From the NCBI GenBank assembly GCA_038237805.1, contig JBBRYI010000001.1, positions 330,428 to 394,427 on the forward strand: a stretch of 64,000 nucleotides of DNA, read 5' to 3'. This DNA is from JBBQFI01 sp038237805. GTDB lineage: Bacteria > Verrucomicrobiota > Verrucomicrobiia > Chthoniobacterales > UBA10450. The stretch's first letter is position 1; every line of letters begins with the position of its first letter. Made by a program: the position numbers and the translations under genes. The notes below the pieces were generated by a model that had not been told where the DNA came from, did not search any database, and saw only the letters and a program-made list of their open reading frames with translations. Of this stretch, positions 1 to 9,048 are shown piece by piece.

Positions 1-441
1 ACATTGCGTGGGGTTTAGACCGAGATTGCCAACACCGCGCGTGACGATCAAACGAATGTAACCTTCGTGTAAATCATTTTGCCGGATCGTTTCCAGCAGC
101 GCGTCGGTCATCTCCTGCGACGTAACTGGAATTTCCAGGCAGATCGAGCGCGCCGAATCCCACAAACGATCAAGATGCTCCTCCAGGCGGAAGACGCGCC
201 CATTGTAGAAACGGATCCCTTCGAAAACTCCGTCGCCATAAAGCAGACCGTGATCGAAGACAGAGATCTTGGCTTCGGATTCCGGCAAAAACTTTCCGTC
301 GATATAAATTGTTGATTCTTTCGCGGATGTTTTCGCCGATGCGTCGCCTTCACTCGCGGGTTTCACCGCCGGTTTAGCTGTAGTCGTGCGGGCAGTGGGT
401 TTTTCCATCACCGTTTCGCCATCAGCTGTTGCAGTTTTCAT
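1..441 (-). CDS. ilvE: Branched-chain amino acid aminotransferase, N-terminal part (runs off left edge)
   Basis: Reading the minus strand from the ATG at 441 gives 147 codons open to the window edge. About 45 Ala/Thr/Lys-rich residues precede the class IV (fold-type IV PLP) aminotransferase start 'IYIDGKFLPE'. The hallmark 'VFDHGLLYGDGVFEGIRFY' (residues 61-79) and 'RLEEHLDRL' (85-93) follow, then 'GYIRLIVTRGVGNLG'. The catalytic lysine lies beyond the edge. Family role: last transamination step of Leu/Ile/Val synthesis in the cytoplasm. The N-terminal extension is unusual, and an internal ATG at residue 12 is an alternative start. D-amino-acid transaminase or aminodeoxychorismate lyase share this fold, but the glycine-rich stretch fits IlvE best. 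Confidence 0.85.
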   Translation of the reverse strand, partial: MKTATADGETVMEKPTARTTTAKPAVKPASEGDASAKTSAKESTIYIDGKFLPESEAKISVFDHGLLYGDGVFEGIRFYNGRVFRLEEHLDRLWDSARSICLEIPVTSQEMTDALLETIRQNDLHEGYIRLIVTRGVGNLGLNPTQC

Positions 442-519
442 AGACACAAGAAAACGTTCGATGGTTCGCCACGCAATTCAAGCGGCAAATGAATTTCACG
501 CCGCGGCAAAACTTGGACA

Positions 520-571
520 GGTAGGGCAATTGACCCAATCGCCCGTGGGCGGTTCGGTGAACCGCCCCTAC

Positions 572-572
<1 letters not shown>
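520..572. repeat. Nested inverted repeat downstream of the LolD-type gene
   Basis: Outer arms GGTAGGG (520-526) and CCCTACC (566-572) enclose a perfect 9-bp hairpin (547-555 with 559-567, loop GGT). It abuts the stop of the minus-strand ABC ATPase gene. No T-run follows, so it may be a REP-like element or transcript-end hairpin rather than a classical terminator. Confidence 0.5.
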
Positions 573-1237
<665 letters not shown>

Positions 1238-1288
1238 AAGCGCTCAGCATTCGCTAAAATGCCACGGCCCGCAATTCGCGATCGCTGC

Positions 1289-1326
1289 AAAAAAAAACCG
1301 CATGACGGAGATGTTCCATCATGCGG
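1289..1326 (-). terminator. Rho-independent terminator of the peptidoglycan-binding gene
   Basis: On the minus strand an 8-bp stem CCGCATGA/TCATGCGG (1326-1319 with 1305-1298) is followed at once by nine T residues (1297-1289). It sits about 20 bases after the stop codon of the 1349-2188 gene. Confidence 0.8.
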
Positions 1327-1348
1327 CTCTAATTTTAGCTGTCGTTCG

Positions 1349-2188
1349 TTAGGATAAGCCGAGCGATTCGAGCGTTGGCTCGTCGATCGCGCGCGTTACA
1401 TACAAGCCGTGATCAGCTTGATAACGGGCCAAAGCTTGGCGTGTCATCGGACCGATCAACCCATCGACGTCGCCGTTGTAATACCCTTCGTTCTGGAGTT
1501 GGCTCTGCACGTTGGAGATGACCTGGCCGGGCTCGTACTGATTGTAGCCGTAGATCGGCTCATCATACGTATAGCGACTGTAGGACGGATCGTACCCGTA
1601 GGCCGGATACCAATAGTTATTGTCCCAGAAATAATAACCGCCGCCGAAGAGGACGAAACGGCTATTACCGTGGTTCCGTCTCCACCAATCGCGGTCGTGG
1701 CGTTCATGCCAATTGAAACGGCGCGATGCCTCGTACCAGCTGTTGCGATTGCGGATGGTGACATTGTTGTTTCGCGCGACGATGCGGTTATTATTCCGCG
1801 CAATCTCTCGATTATAATTCTGCGTATTCACTCGATTGTTGTTCCGCGTGATGACGCGATTGTTTTGATTGGCAACAACCGTGTTCTGATTTCTGCGATT
1901 CCACTGCCGCGCATTGAGTGCAGCAGCATTATTATTCTGCTGGATGTTCGCGTGCTGGTGCTGGATTCGCAGATTTTGGCGCGCCTGCACATTCCGCTGG
2001 ATCTGGGCATTATGCTGGACGTTGCGCTGAACGTTAACATTTTGCCTGGAAACCCTCGCAGCGTTGTGCGGAGCGACCGCGGTTGCTCTGGCAGCCTGTT
2101 TGGCGTGTTTTTTGTCTTTGTCGTCGGCGTGAGCCACCACCGTCAGGGCCAGGCCGAGACAAAAAGTTAGAGAAAGAATTCTTTTCAT
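1349..2188 (-). CDS. Secreted Asn/Gln/Arg-rich protein with C-terminal peptidoglycan-binding domain
   Basis: 279 residues. A Sec signal peptide (about residues 1-21, ending 'VVAHA') leads into a low-complexity region rich in Asn, Gln and Arg (about 40-150, many 'ARNNN' and 'NVQRN' units), then an aromatic Tyr/Trp-rich stretch. The end is a PG_binding_1 domain ('VQSQLQNEGYYNGDVDG', then 'GPMTRQALARYQ', residues about 225-279). GAGG lies 9 bases before the ATG. Likely a periplasmic or envelope protein that binds peptidoglycan; no catalytic domain is visible. The stop codon TAA lies within a TCGTTAGG motif (complement, 1346-1353), and a terminator follows. Confidence 0.8.
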   Translation of the reverse strand: MKRILSLTFCLGLALTVVAHADDKDKKHAKQAARATAVAPHNAARVSRQNVNVQRNVQHNAQIQRNVQARQNLRIQHQHANIQQNNNAAALNARQWNRRNQNTVVANQNNRVITRNNNRVNTQNYNREIARNNNRIVARNNNVTIRNRNSWYEASRRFNWHERHDRDWWRRNHGNSRFVLFGGGYYFWDNNYWYPAYGYDPSYSRYTYDEPIYGYNQYEPGQVISNVQSQLQNEGYYNGDVDGLIGPMTRQALARYQADHGLYVTRAIDEPTLESLGLS

Positions 2189-2231
2189 ATTTGTACCTCA
2201 ATCGAATTAGACCCCATGAACGGGCGTTTAT

Positions 2232-2687
2232 TCACTGATTCGTATGCTGTTGCCGCTCCGCCTCGAAAAGAACAATCGCGACCGCCGTGGCGAGATTAAG
2301 ACTGCGCGTTCCATGCATCGGAATTGTGAGCAGGTCTCCCACCCGGTCGCGCAGCAGAGCTTCCGGCAACCCCTTCGTTTCCCGGCCAAAAACCAGGAAA
2401 TCGCCCGGAGCAAACGCAATTTTGTAATAAGGACGCTTCGACTTGGTCGTCAGGAAAAAGAATCGAGCGGTTTCGTTATGGACGGAGTGCAGCGCCGCAA
2501 ACGAATCCCAAAGTCGCACGTCGACTTCTTTCCAATAATCGAGACCGGCGCGTTTCAACTCGCGGTCGTCGATGGAAAACCCGAGCGGCTTGATCAGGTG
2601 CAACGTCGATCGGGTGGCGAGGCAAAGACGCCCAACGTTGCCGGTGTTCGGCGGAATCTCAGGCTCGACCAGGACGACGTTGAACAA
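2232..2687 (-). CDS. trmL: tRNA (cytidine/uridine-34-2'-O)-methyltransferase
   Basis: 151 residues, the usual length for the YibK/TrmL branch of SPOUT methyltransferases. The start 'MFNVVLVEPEIPPNTGNVGRLC' region and the knot motifs 'LVFGRETKGLP' (about 97-107) and 'RSLNLATAVAIVLFE' (about 126-140) bind S-adenosylmethionine. Family role: 2'-O-methylation of the wobble base in tRNA-Leu isoacceptors. The ATG directly follows the stop codon of the transaldolase gene, so the two are very probably co-transcribed. Confidence 0.92.
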   Translation of the reverse strand: MFNVVLVEPEIPPNTGNVGRLCLATRSTLHLIKPLGFSIDDRELKRAGLDYWKEVDVRLWDSFAALHSVHNETARFFFLTTKSKRPYYKIAFAPGDFLVFGRETKGLPEALLRDRVGDLLTIPMHGTRSLNLATAVAIVLFEAERQQHTNQ

Positions 2688-3689
2688 TTATTTGCCCAAC
2701 TTACTCGCGACCAATTTCTCGAGCTTGACGATATCCGCTGCAAATTTGCGGATACCTTCCGCTGTTTTTTCCGTCGCCATGGCGTTTTCGTTCAGAAGAT
2801 AACGAAACGTTTTCTCGTCGAGCTCCAACCGCTGAATGTTCGATTCTTTCGCCGTCTCACGACTCAGTTTTCGCTCGATCGGGTTGTATGATTCAGAAAG
2901 TTCTTTCATCAATTCCGGGCTAATCGTGAGCAGATCGCATCCGGCGAGCTCGCGAATTTGACCGGCGTTGCGGAAACTTGCGCCCATCACTTCCGTCGGA
3001 TAATCGAATTTCTTATAATAAGAGTAAATCTCCTGGACCGACTGGACGCCGGGATCTTCCGCGCCTGCGTAATCGCGCTTGTTCGCCGCCTTGAACCAAT
3101 CATAAATCCGGCCGACGAAGGGAGAGATTAATTGCGCCTTCGCCTCGGCGGCGCGCACTGCCTGGGGCAGCGAAAAGAGCAGCGTCATGTTGCACTTAAT
3201 CCCCTCTTTTTGAAGCGTCTCGGCCGCGTTAATTCCCTCCCAGGTTGAGGCAATTTTAATCAGCACACGCTCGCGTGGGATTCCCTGCTCCGCGTAAAGT
3301 TCGATCAATCGTCGCGCCTTAGCTTTCGAACCTTCCACGTCAAACGAGAATCGCGCATCGGTTTCGGTCGAGACTCGTCCCGGCACGATCTTCAGCATCT
3401 CGGAACCGAATTTCACGAGCAATCGTTCAATGATGTCGTCGATTTGCCCGGCGCCACTCAGCCCGGACTTCTTTCGGTCGCTCAGCACTTGGTCGAGCAA
3501 AGGACTGTACCGCTCCTTTTGCACCGCCGCATAAATCAAGCTCGGGTTGGTCGTCGCGTCTTGTGGTTTGAAATCACGGATCGATTCGAAGTCACCCGTG
3601 TCCGCCACCACTTTGGTGAACTTCTTCAGCTGCTCAAGCTGATTTAATTTCGTGTCGGTTTCTTCCTTAGCTAAGACAGCAGTGCTCAT
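2688..3689 (-). CDS. tal: Transaldolase
   Basis: 333 residues, classical TalB length. The Schiff-base lysine is in 'LIKIASTWEG' (K145), and 'NPSLIYAA' and 'CNMTLLFS' are typical. It transfers a dihydroxyacetone unit between sedoheptulose-7-phosphate and glyceraldehyde-3-phosphate in the non-oxidative pentose phosphate pathway (cytoplasm). It is the first gene of a two-gene unit with trmL, with no gap between them. Confidence 0.95.
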   Translation of the reverse strand: MSTAVLAKEETDTKLNQLEQLKKFTKVVADTGDFESIRDFKPQDATTNPSLIYAAVQKERYSPLLDQVLSDRKKSGLSGAGQIDDIIERLLVKFGSEMLKIVPGRVSTETDARFSFDVEGSKAKARRLIELYAEQGIPRERVLIKIASTWEGINAAETLQKEGIKCNMTLLFSLPQAVRAAEAKAQLISPFVGRIYDWFKAANKRDYAGAEDPGVQSVQEIYSYYKKFDYPTEVMGASFRNAGQIRELAGCDLLTISPELMKELSESYNPIERKLSRETAKESNIQRLELDEKTFRYLLNENAMATEKTAEGIRKFAADIVKLEKLVASKLGK

Positions 3690-3826
3690 GGTTTGTGTTC
3701 CTTTAAGTCAATCGAAGCCGATTGACTCGTTCGATGTCAAAAGGTACGCGTGCGATGGCGTCATACAATTGGAAATTGCTCGCAGAGTGGCGGCAATTTG
3801 GCTCGATCGTTGCTGCTAAAGCATGC

Positions 3827-4039
3827 ATGCGGAAATTGTTTCTCTTCGCCCTCCTGCTCACGGCGTTCTTTATTTGGCTGAATCGCAACGATACGTCCAA
3901 GCCCGCACCGCCGGGCCGGAACGGGCAAAGCCAGGACCAATCGGTTTCCGAACACGATTGGGCGAAGCGTTCGATCGACCGCGCACGCTCCGTGACCGAG
4001 CAAGCGCGGCAAAACCAGACAGAAAGCCAGCAGCCCTGA
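3827..4039 (+). CDS. Small membrane-anchored hypothetical protein
   Basis: 70 residues from the ATG at 3827: one N-terminal hydrophobic segment (residues 3-17, 'KLFLFALLLTAFFIW') followed by a polar, Gln/Arg/Ser-rich tail. An in-frame upstream ATG would add an unlikely basic leader. I do not recognise a family. It lies between the divergent tal promoter region and tRNA-Ile. Support is the clear membrane segment and the frame remaining open only here. Confidence 0.45.
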   Translation: MRKLFLFALLLTAFFIWLNRNDTSKPAPPGRNGQSQDQSVSEHDWAKRSIDRARSVTEQARQNQTESQQP

Positions 4040-4112
4040 AATCATCTAGCGATTGAGTGATTGGTTGACCCCAATCGCTAACTTGCTAAATCATTAGCTC
4101 GCTAAATGACCC

Positions 4113-4186
4113 GGGCCTGTAGCTCAGTTGGTTAGAGCATGCGCTTGATAAGCGCAGGGTCACTGGTTCGAGCCCAGTCAGGCCCA
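4113..4186 (+). tRNA. tRNA-Ile (anticodon GAT)
   Basis: 74 bases forming a full cloverleaf: acceptor stem GGGCCTG (4113-4119) pairs with CAGGCCC (4179-4185), the anticodon loop TTGATAA places GAT at 4147-4149, and the T-loop is GGTTCGAGCC. No CCA is encoded. This isoacceptor often sits in rRNA operons, but no rRNA is present here. Confidence 0.97.
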
Positions 4187-4660
4187 CTAGATCGCCCGCG
4201 GCGTTGCCGACGGTCGGTTGCGCACAAACATCCAGCAGATCAGCAAGCCGACGATCGCACCAACGATATCGATCATCACATCATGCGCGGTCGCCGTTCG
4301 ACTCGGAATGAATGATTGATGGAACTCGTCGGTCATCGCGTAGATCATCGCTACGAGCAGCGTGATTGTGGCCGGTTTCCAAAAAGTCATTTGAACCATC
4401 GACCATTGATGACGCAGCGCGCGCCAGAGCAATGCGGCGAGGATGGCATATTCGGTTACGTGCCCCGCTTTGCGCACCATGAACTGAACCAGCGCGATCG
4501 TTCCGAAGGAAAGGTGTGGATCGAGCCAGAGGAGGAACGGAACCAGAAAACGCGACGTATGCGCAGCCGACATCAAATCGGTCGAGCCGGCAAAGATCAG
4601 AAACATCCATGCTATAACTGGCATCCAATCACTGACGATTCGAGGCACCCTCATGTTCAA
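4187..4660 (-). CDS. VanZ-like family membrane protein
   Basis: 157 residues with about four hydrophobic helices. The VanZ signature is present: 'RKAGHVTEYAIL' (about 63-74) and 'TDEFHQSFIPSRTATAHDVMID' region (about 110-131). VanZ relatives are linked to envelope and teicoplanin phenotypes, but the biochemical role of most is unknown. The stop codon abuts the 3' end of tRNA-Ile on the opposite strand. Confidence 0.85.
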   Translation of the reverse strand: MNMRVPRIVSDWMPVIAWMFLIFAGSTDLMSAAHTSRFLVPFLLWLDPHLSFGTIALVQFMVRKAGHVTEYAILAALLWRALRHQWSMVQMTFWKPATITLLVAMIYAMTDEFHQSFIPSRTATAHDVMIDIVGAIVGLLICWMFVRNRPSATPRAI

Positions 4661-4743
4661 AGGTCATCATAATTTATTTCGCTGCTGCAGGAAACAAACC
4701 ATCCGCCGGTCAATTTCAATGATGGCGAAACCACACCGCGTTT

Positions 4744-4845
4744 GTCATCCCGAGCGCAGCGAGGGACCCCACAAATAATGACGGGCGTCGAGACTGTGTG
4801 AGCGTCGAGCCAACTTGAGAGGTTCTTCGCTTCGCTCAGGATGAC
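4744..4845. repeat. Dispersed inverted-repeat element
   Basis: Imperfect 25-base arms at 4744-4768 and 4821-4845 (GTCATCC...GAGCG...GCGA facing its complement) enclose about 50 bases. Arms of this type are common intergenic repeats in many soil bacteria. It lies between the divergent VanZ-like gene and manA. Confidence 0.6.
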
Positions 4846-4902
4846 CCTGTAGCGAGAGCGCGGTTGTCAAAGTCACGCTTGTTCCTATTCTTTGTCGACG
4901 TA

Positions 4903-5850
4903 ATGCCTTCGCCCTCGCTCACGCAACCGATCACATTCGAACCGATTTTCATGGAACGCGTTTGGGGCGGGCACCGATTGCAGGAATTCTACGGGAAAGA
5001 TTTGCCGAGCGGACGACCGATCGGCGAATCATGGGAGATTGTCGATCGGCCGGAAGCGCAAAGTGTCGTGCGTGACGGACCGTTGCGCGGTAAGTCGCTG
5101 CACGAACTCTGGACGCATCATCGACCCGACATTTTCGGCGATGTCCCGGACGGCCGGCGTTTTCCGCTTCTCATAAAATTGCTCGATGCGCGCGAAAAGC
5201 TTTCCGTGCAAGTTCATCCGCCTAACGAATTGGCAGCGGAACTGGGCGGCGAAGCAAAAACGGAATTTTGGTACATCGCCGATGCCGATCCGGGGGCAGA
5301 ACTCTTTGTCGGCATGCGCCGAGGTTCGACGCGCCAGCACTTCGAACAGGCTTTGCGCAGGGGCGACGTCGCCGAACACGTGCATCGCATTGCCGTGCAG
5401 CCGGGCGACGGCATGTTTCTGCCGAGCGGACGCGTCCACGCGATCGGGGCGGGAAATCTGATCGTCGAAATTCAGCAAAACAGCGACACCACTTATCGCG
5501 TCTTTGATTGGAACCGACTCGGGACGGACGGCAAACCGAGAGACCTGCACATCGAGGAATCATTGCGTTGCATCGATTTCGCCGATTACGAGCCCGCGCT
5601 GACAAAACCTCGGAGCGAAATACTCGTTAGGCATGACCATTTCCAAGTCGAGAAATGGAAATTGGGTTCAAAGCGCCCGGCAACAACACAAGGGAAAGTT
5701 GCCATCGTGTTTTGCCTTTCGGGAGAGATCCAGTGCGCCGGCGTTACAATAAAGCCGGGAGAATTTGTTCTCCTGCCCAGCTCGTTAGGCGATAGTAGTC
5801 TTCGAGCGTCGTCGGACGAAAGCGAGCTGCTGCGAATTACAATTCCTTGA
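4903..5850 (+). CDS. manA: Mannose-6-phosphate isomerase, class I (short form)
   Basis: 315 residues from the ATG at 4903 (an in-frame TTG at 4864 gives a less likely 13-residue leader). Type I phosphomannose isomerase marks: 'MERVWGGHRL' (17-26), zinc ligands in 'SVQVHPPNE' (Q103/H105), E121 in 'KTEFWYIA' and H179 in 'SGRVHAIGAG'. It interconverts fructose-6-phosphate and mannose-6-phosphate, feeding GDP-mannose and surface glycans. The gene carries three copies of the TCGTTAGG motif (5221, 5624, 5782). Confidence 0.92.
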   Translation: MPSPSLTQPITFEPIFMERVWGGHRLQEFYGKDLPSGRPIGESWEIVDRPEAQSVVRDGPLRGKSLHELWTHHRPDIFGDVPDGRRFPLLIKLLDAREKLSVQVHPPNELAAELGGEAKTEFWYIADADPGAELFVGMRRGSTRQHFEQALRRGDVAEHVHRIAVQPGDGMFLPSGRVHAIGAGNLIVEIQQNSDTTYRVFDWNRLGTDGKPRDLHIEESLRCIDFADYEPALTKPRSEILVRHDHFQVEKWKLGSKRPATTQGKVAIVFCLSGEIQCAGVTIKPGEFVLLPSSLGDSSLRASSDESELLRITIP

Positions 5851-5943
5851 TTTCTGTAGCGGCGGTCTCTGACCGTCGCATGAATTGGTGGATTGCGATG
5901 CGCTTGCAGGAAGTGCGACGGTCAGAGACCGCCGCTACAGAAA
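5851..5943. repeat. REPIN-like element A, perfect 30-bp inverted repeat
   Basis: Arms 5851-5880 and 5914-5943 are exact reverse complements with a 33-base loop. The arm core is TGTAGCGGCGGTCTCTGACC. It fills the space between the convergent ends of manA and the DUF4864 gene, where it could also end transcription in both directions. A diverged relative lies at 17449-17518. Confidence 0.85.
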
Positions 5944-5950
5944 CAAAAAG

Positions 5951-6406
5951 CTAGACGTGTAGACCAGTCTGCCGCGAGCGCAGGATCGGCATCGGCTCAA
6001 TCCCTTCAATTTTCCAAACTCCGTCTTCGACCACGAAGGTGTAGAGAAATGCGCGCGCGGCGCCGCTGCCGGCAAAAAAGAAAACCTGCAGAATCGCGCT
6101 CTCGCCTTCAGTCTGCACAAAGCCAAATTCAACGCGCGGCGTTTCCGTCAGTTCCACGAAGTTGTGTCGAATCATGCGCTCGAACTGCGACAACGAAAAT
6201 TTTTGCTGCACGCGGCTCGAGGCGTTGCGATAAGCGCGGGAAAAATCAGCGGCGCGGAACGCGCTCAGTTGATTGCCGACGACAGAGTAAAGTTCGCGTG
6301 GTGCCGGCGCCGGCGTTTCCCTTGCTAACTGATGCGTGACGATGAGAGCCGCGGCCCAAAGCGAGAAGACGCACAGCAGAAGAAACGATTTCGCGATCCG
6401 CGTCAT
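5951..6406 (-). CDS. DUF4864 domain protein, membrane-anchored
   Basis: 151 residues: an N-terminal membrane segment or uncleaved signal (6-25), then an NTF2-like DUF4864 domain with 'VGNQLSAFRAADFSRAYRNAS' region and 'FERMIRHNF' (about 74-82). Function unknown; the fold suggests small-molecule or protein binding on the periplasmic side. It is the last gene of a four-gene operon; its ATG overlaps the DUF971 stop by four bases. Confidence 0.75.
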   Translation of the reverse strand: MTRIAKSFLLLCVFSLWAAALIVTHQLARETPAPAPRELYSVVGNQLSAFRAADFSRAYRNASSRVQQKFSLSQFERMIRHNFVELTETPRVEFGFVQTEGESAILQVFFFAGSGAARAFLYTFVVEDGVWKIEGIEPMPILRSRQTGLHV

Positions 6407-6756
6407 TTCGCCTCGTGCGTTGCCTCCGCCAATCGCCGCAAATATTGAAAGGCATAGAGTCCTGTGTTGTGGCCATCTTCCCAGCGAGGTTGCAGCGCGT
6501 ATCCACCGATGATCCCGAATCCAGCGAGCATAAAGCTTTTGTCGGTATAGCTAACTTCGGGCCGCACAACATTTCCAAGAACATCCGGCTCACCACCGCA
6601 TGCAGCGCAGGGACAAGCACGGCGCAGGAATTCCAATCGAAAATACGATTCGGTTCCGTCGTTCCATTGGATCGCAAGCTCGTCGCCGATCAACTGAACA
6701 TTCTTTGCCGCGACCCGCACGTGAGAATTGTAACCGATCAGGTCGACGAAGATCAA
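6403..6756 (-). CDS. DUF971 (gamma-butyrobetaine hydroxylase-like N-terminal) protein
   Basis: 117 residues. The domain is shown by 'LAIQWNDGTESYFRLEFLR' (about 27-45), the cysteine-rich 'RACPCAACGGE' (46-56) and 'GYALQPRWEDGHNTGLY' (about 85-101). DUF971 proteins bind zinc and have been linked to iron-sulfur protein maturation; the exact role here is unknown. Four-base overlaps join it to yggS upstream and DUF4864 downstream. Confidence 0.88.
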   Translation of the reverse strand: MIFVDLIGYNSHVRVAAKNVQLIGDELAIQWNDGTESYFRLEFLRRACPCAACGGEPDVLGNVVRPEVSYTDKSFMLAGFGIIGGYALQPRWEDGHNTGLYAFQYLRRLAEATHEAK

Positions 6757-7472
6757 TCATCGGCCTCATGGGTGGCGCGCAGTCGTATCGGCGTGCGTGG
6801 GCCGAAGATCGCCGTTCCGACCCGCACCAAAGTCGCGCCTTCTTCAATTGCGACAGAAAAATCGTGACTCATGCCCATGGAAAGATGTGGCAATTGCACG
6901 CCAAATCTCTGCGTGAGATCATCGCGCACTTCGCGCAAGGCCACGAAAAATTTTCGTGACGCTTCCGCTTCTGCCGCCAGCGGCGGAATCGCCATCAAGC
7001 CTTCAACGGTAATTCTGCCTAACGAATCGATCTGTTCGAACTGCGAGCGCAGCAAATCCGGCGTGAAACCGATCTTGCTCCCCTCGCCTGCCACGTTCAC
7101 TTCGAGCAAAACGCGTGGATGTAAGCCTGTGTCTTCTGCGATTCGATTCATGTTTTCTGCCAGCGCGAGCGAGTCGATACTATGAAAAAGTTCGAATAAC
7201 GGGAGCGCATGTCGCACTTTGTTTTTTTGCAGGCGGCCGATGAAATGCCAGCGCACAGCCGAGGGTAACAGCGGAATTTTCGCGCGTGCTTCCTGCACGC
7301 GACTCTCCCCAAAGATTTCCTGACCCGCGTCGAAGGCAGCGCGAACTTTTTCGGCTTCGTGAGTTTTCGAAACCGCAATCAGTTGAATTTCGTCGGGCGG
7401 TCGGCCCGATTTCTTTGCCGCTTCCGATATTTGCGACCGCACCTGCTCGAGATTGTGTGCGATGTCATTCAT
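6753..7472 (-). CDS. yggS: YggS-family pyridoxal-phosphate homeostasis protein
   Basis: 239 residues, the usual length. PLP-binding lysine is in 'LIAVSKTHEAEKVR' (about 31-44); 'FGESRVQEARAK', 'WHFIGRLQKNKVR' and 'LSMGMSHDFSVAIEEGATLVRVGTAIFG' region are family signatures. It binds PLP without catalysing a known reaction and buffers cellular vitamin B6. It overlaps the upstream lipase maturation factor-like gene and downstream DUF971 by four bases each. A TCGTTAGG motif at 7018 is read as 'DSLG'. Confidence 0.93.
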   Translation of the reverse strand: MNDIAHNLEQVRSQISEAAKKSGRPPDEIQLIAVSKTHEAEKVRAAFDAGQEIFGESRVQEARAKIPLLPSAVRWHFIGRLQKNKVRHALPLFELFHSIDSLALAENMNRIAEDTGLHPRVLLEVNVAGEGSKIGFTPDLLRSQFEQIDSLGRITVEGLMAIPPLAAEAEASRKFFVALREVRDDLTQRFGVQLPHLSMGMSHDFSVAIEEGATLVRVGTAIFGPRTPIRLRATHEADD

Positions 7473-9010
7473 CGATCATGTTTCAACCAGCCCGCGCGCG
7501 GCAGCAACGCGTTCAATTGCGAATTGTCGGTGGATAATGGCGGAAGCCAAATTTGCTTTTGATCGCGCTCCCACCATTTGCCCTCCCGATTTCCGGCCGG
7601 GACAAATTTGTAACGATACCAAACCGCGCGGACATAGCGCGGCGGTTTATCGGGGAACGGATTACGGGCGAACAGACTCACCGCGCCCGGATCGTTGTGT
7701 AAGAGTTTCCAAACAAGATTGAGCGTCCAGGGATATTCGCCGGGCGTTCCCATGGCAGCGAACCACATCTGCCAATCAAGCCGCAATTGATAGGGCGCAA
7801 TCTGCGGCGGACGTTTGTCGAGCGCCACCGGCAGACCTTTGTAGGGGTACGGTTTCCAAGTCGCAGTTTCGTCCGGAAAATAAGAATCCGTTCCCTCGAA
7901 TACGACATTGAAGCGCTCTTTCCCGACGGCACCAAATGCACCGTAGGTGTTCACCAAATCGAGCGGATCGAAGGAAGTGTTCATGATCTGCTGCGCGGAA
8001 AGGACATTCAACAGCGGTTGAATACTCAACACCGCAACGAGCGCGGTGACGGCGAGGGTGATCCGTTGCATCGGTCGCGAAATTTTCGCAGACTTCGCAG
8101 CGGCTTCAGCGCGATGCTCCAGCCTGCGCGGCAAAACTTTCGCCCATGCGCGATCGTCAAAGCAGGCGAGTGCGGGAACAATCGTGATCCAGTTTAGGAA
8201 GGAAAGATTTCCGCTCAAGATGATGACGATTTGAAAAACGATAATGATGATGCCTGCGACATAACGCGCGATGCGCGGCCAAAACACAAACCAAGGCGCA
8301 GCCAATTCCGCGATGTGATTGAAGAGCGTGCCGAAACGCAGCACGCCCCTCGGCAAAAAATGAAACCAACGGCTTAGTCCGTTTGGGATTGGTTGCGTTT
8401 CAAAGTGATAATAAAGCGCGGTCAGATCGCGCCAGCTCGCGTCGCCGCGAATCTTGATCAAGCCCGCGCCGAGCATGATGCGGAAAATCAGCGCGCGGAA
8501 TAACCAGAAAATGACGAGCGGCGGAGCGCGTCGCGGAAAAGGGCGCGCGTCAAGCAATGGGCAAAGAAAGATCGCAAGGAATCCAGTTTCGAGCAGCTGA
8601 ACTTCCCATCCATAGGAATACCAGTCCTGTCCGACGTGGACGAACGACATATAGAGAAACCAGAGAACACCCAGCATTATCGCGTTCGCATAACCGGCGA
8701 CGACCACGCACGACAATCCGAATCCGATCCAGGCTACGATGACAAGCGCTGTGTCCGATTGGCTAAACCAGAAGAGTGATGGCAATCGCAAAAAACCTGC
8801 GAAAGACGAGCCGAGCGCGTCACGGACACGATCGACAAACAAAGGCAGCGGCAACAAACCGCGCTCACCGATGAGCGGAATAATTTGATTCGCCGCAACA
8901 AGAAACGCGGTCGCATAAATAAATCCGAGCAAGCGCAAGATGACGAAGCGCGTGAGCCAATACGTGCTGCCAGCTTCGCCGGGCAATTGTCGCCACCGAT
9001 CGGCTTCCAT
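7469..9010 (-). CDS. Lipase maturation factor (LMF1)-like multispanning membrane protein
   Basis: 513 residues. The N-terminal two thirds hold about eight to ten membrane segments. The C-terminal soluble part has the LMF hallmarks 'VNTYGAFGAVGKERF', 'VVFEGTD', 'PPQIAPYQLRLDWQMWFAA' (19 residues), 'NPFPDKPPRYVRA' and 'WYRYKF'. In vertebrates LMF1 assists lipase folding in the ER; bacterial members are uncharacterised, some annotated HTTM-like. First gene of the operon with yggS, DUF971 and DUF4864, all with four-base overlaps. Confidence 0.85.
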   Translation of the reverse strand: MEADRWRQLPGEAGSTYWLTRFVILRLLGFIYATAFLVAANQIIPLIGERGLLPLPLFVDRVRDALGSSFAGFLRLPSLFWFSQSDTALVIVAWIGFGLSCVVVAGYANAIMLGVLWFLYMSFVHVGQDWYSYGWEVQLLETGFLAIFLCPLLDARPFPRRAPPLVIFWLFRALIFRIMLGAGLIKIRGDASWRDLTALYYHFETQPIPNGLSRWFHFLPRGVLRFGTLFNHIAELAAPWFVFWPRIARYVAGIIIIVFQIVIILSGNLSFLNWITIVPALACFDDRAWAKVLPRRLEHRAEAAAKSAKISRPMQRITLAVTALVAVLSIQPLLNVLSAQQIMNTSFDPLDLVNTYGAFGAVGKERFNVVFEGTDSYFPDETATWKPYPYKGLPVALDKRPPQIAPYQLRLDWQMWFAAMGTPGEYPWTLNLVWKLLHNDPGAVSLFARNPFPDKPPRYVRAVWYRYKFVPAGNREGKWWERDQKQIWLPPLSTDNSQLNALLPRAGWLKHDR

Positions 9011-9048
9011 CGAAACACCTTAAACCGAAAGCGACTCGTTAGGCAAAA

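Noticed and set aside
1409..2170. A 253-codon open frame on the plus strand opposite the peptidoglycan-binding gene
   Set aside because: It mirrors a low-complexity Asn-rich gene with signal peptide, ribosome site and terminator on the minus strand; its own sequence is Val/Ile/Asp-rich noise.
4040..4112. Short repeated 'gctaa' words before tRNA-Ile as an array
   Set aside because: Only a few imperfect copies without regular spacing; not a CRISPR or tandem array.
4113..4186. tRNA-Ile as part of an rRNA operon
   Set aside because: No 16S or 23S sequence flanks it; protein genes are on both sides.
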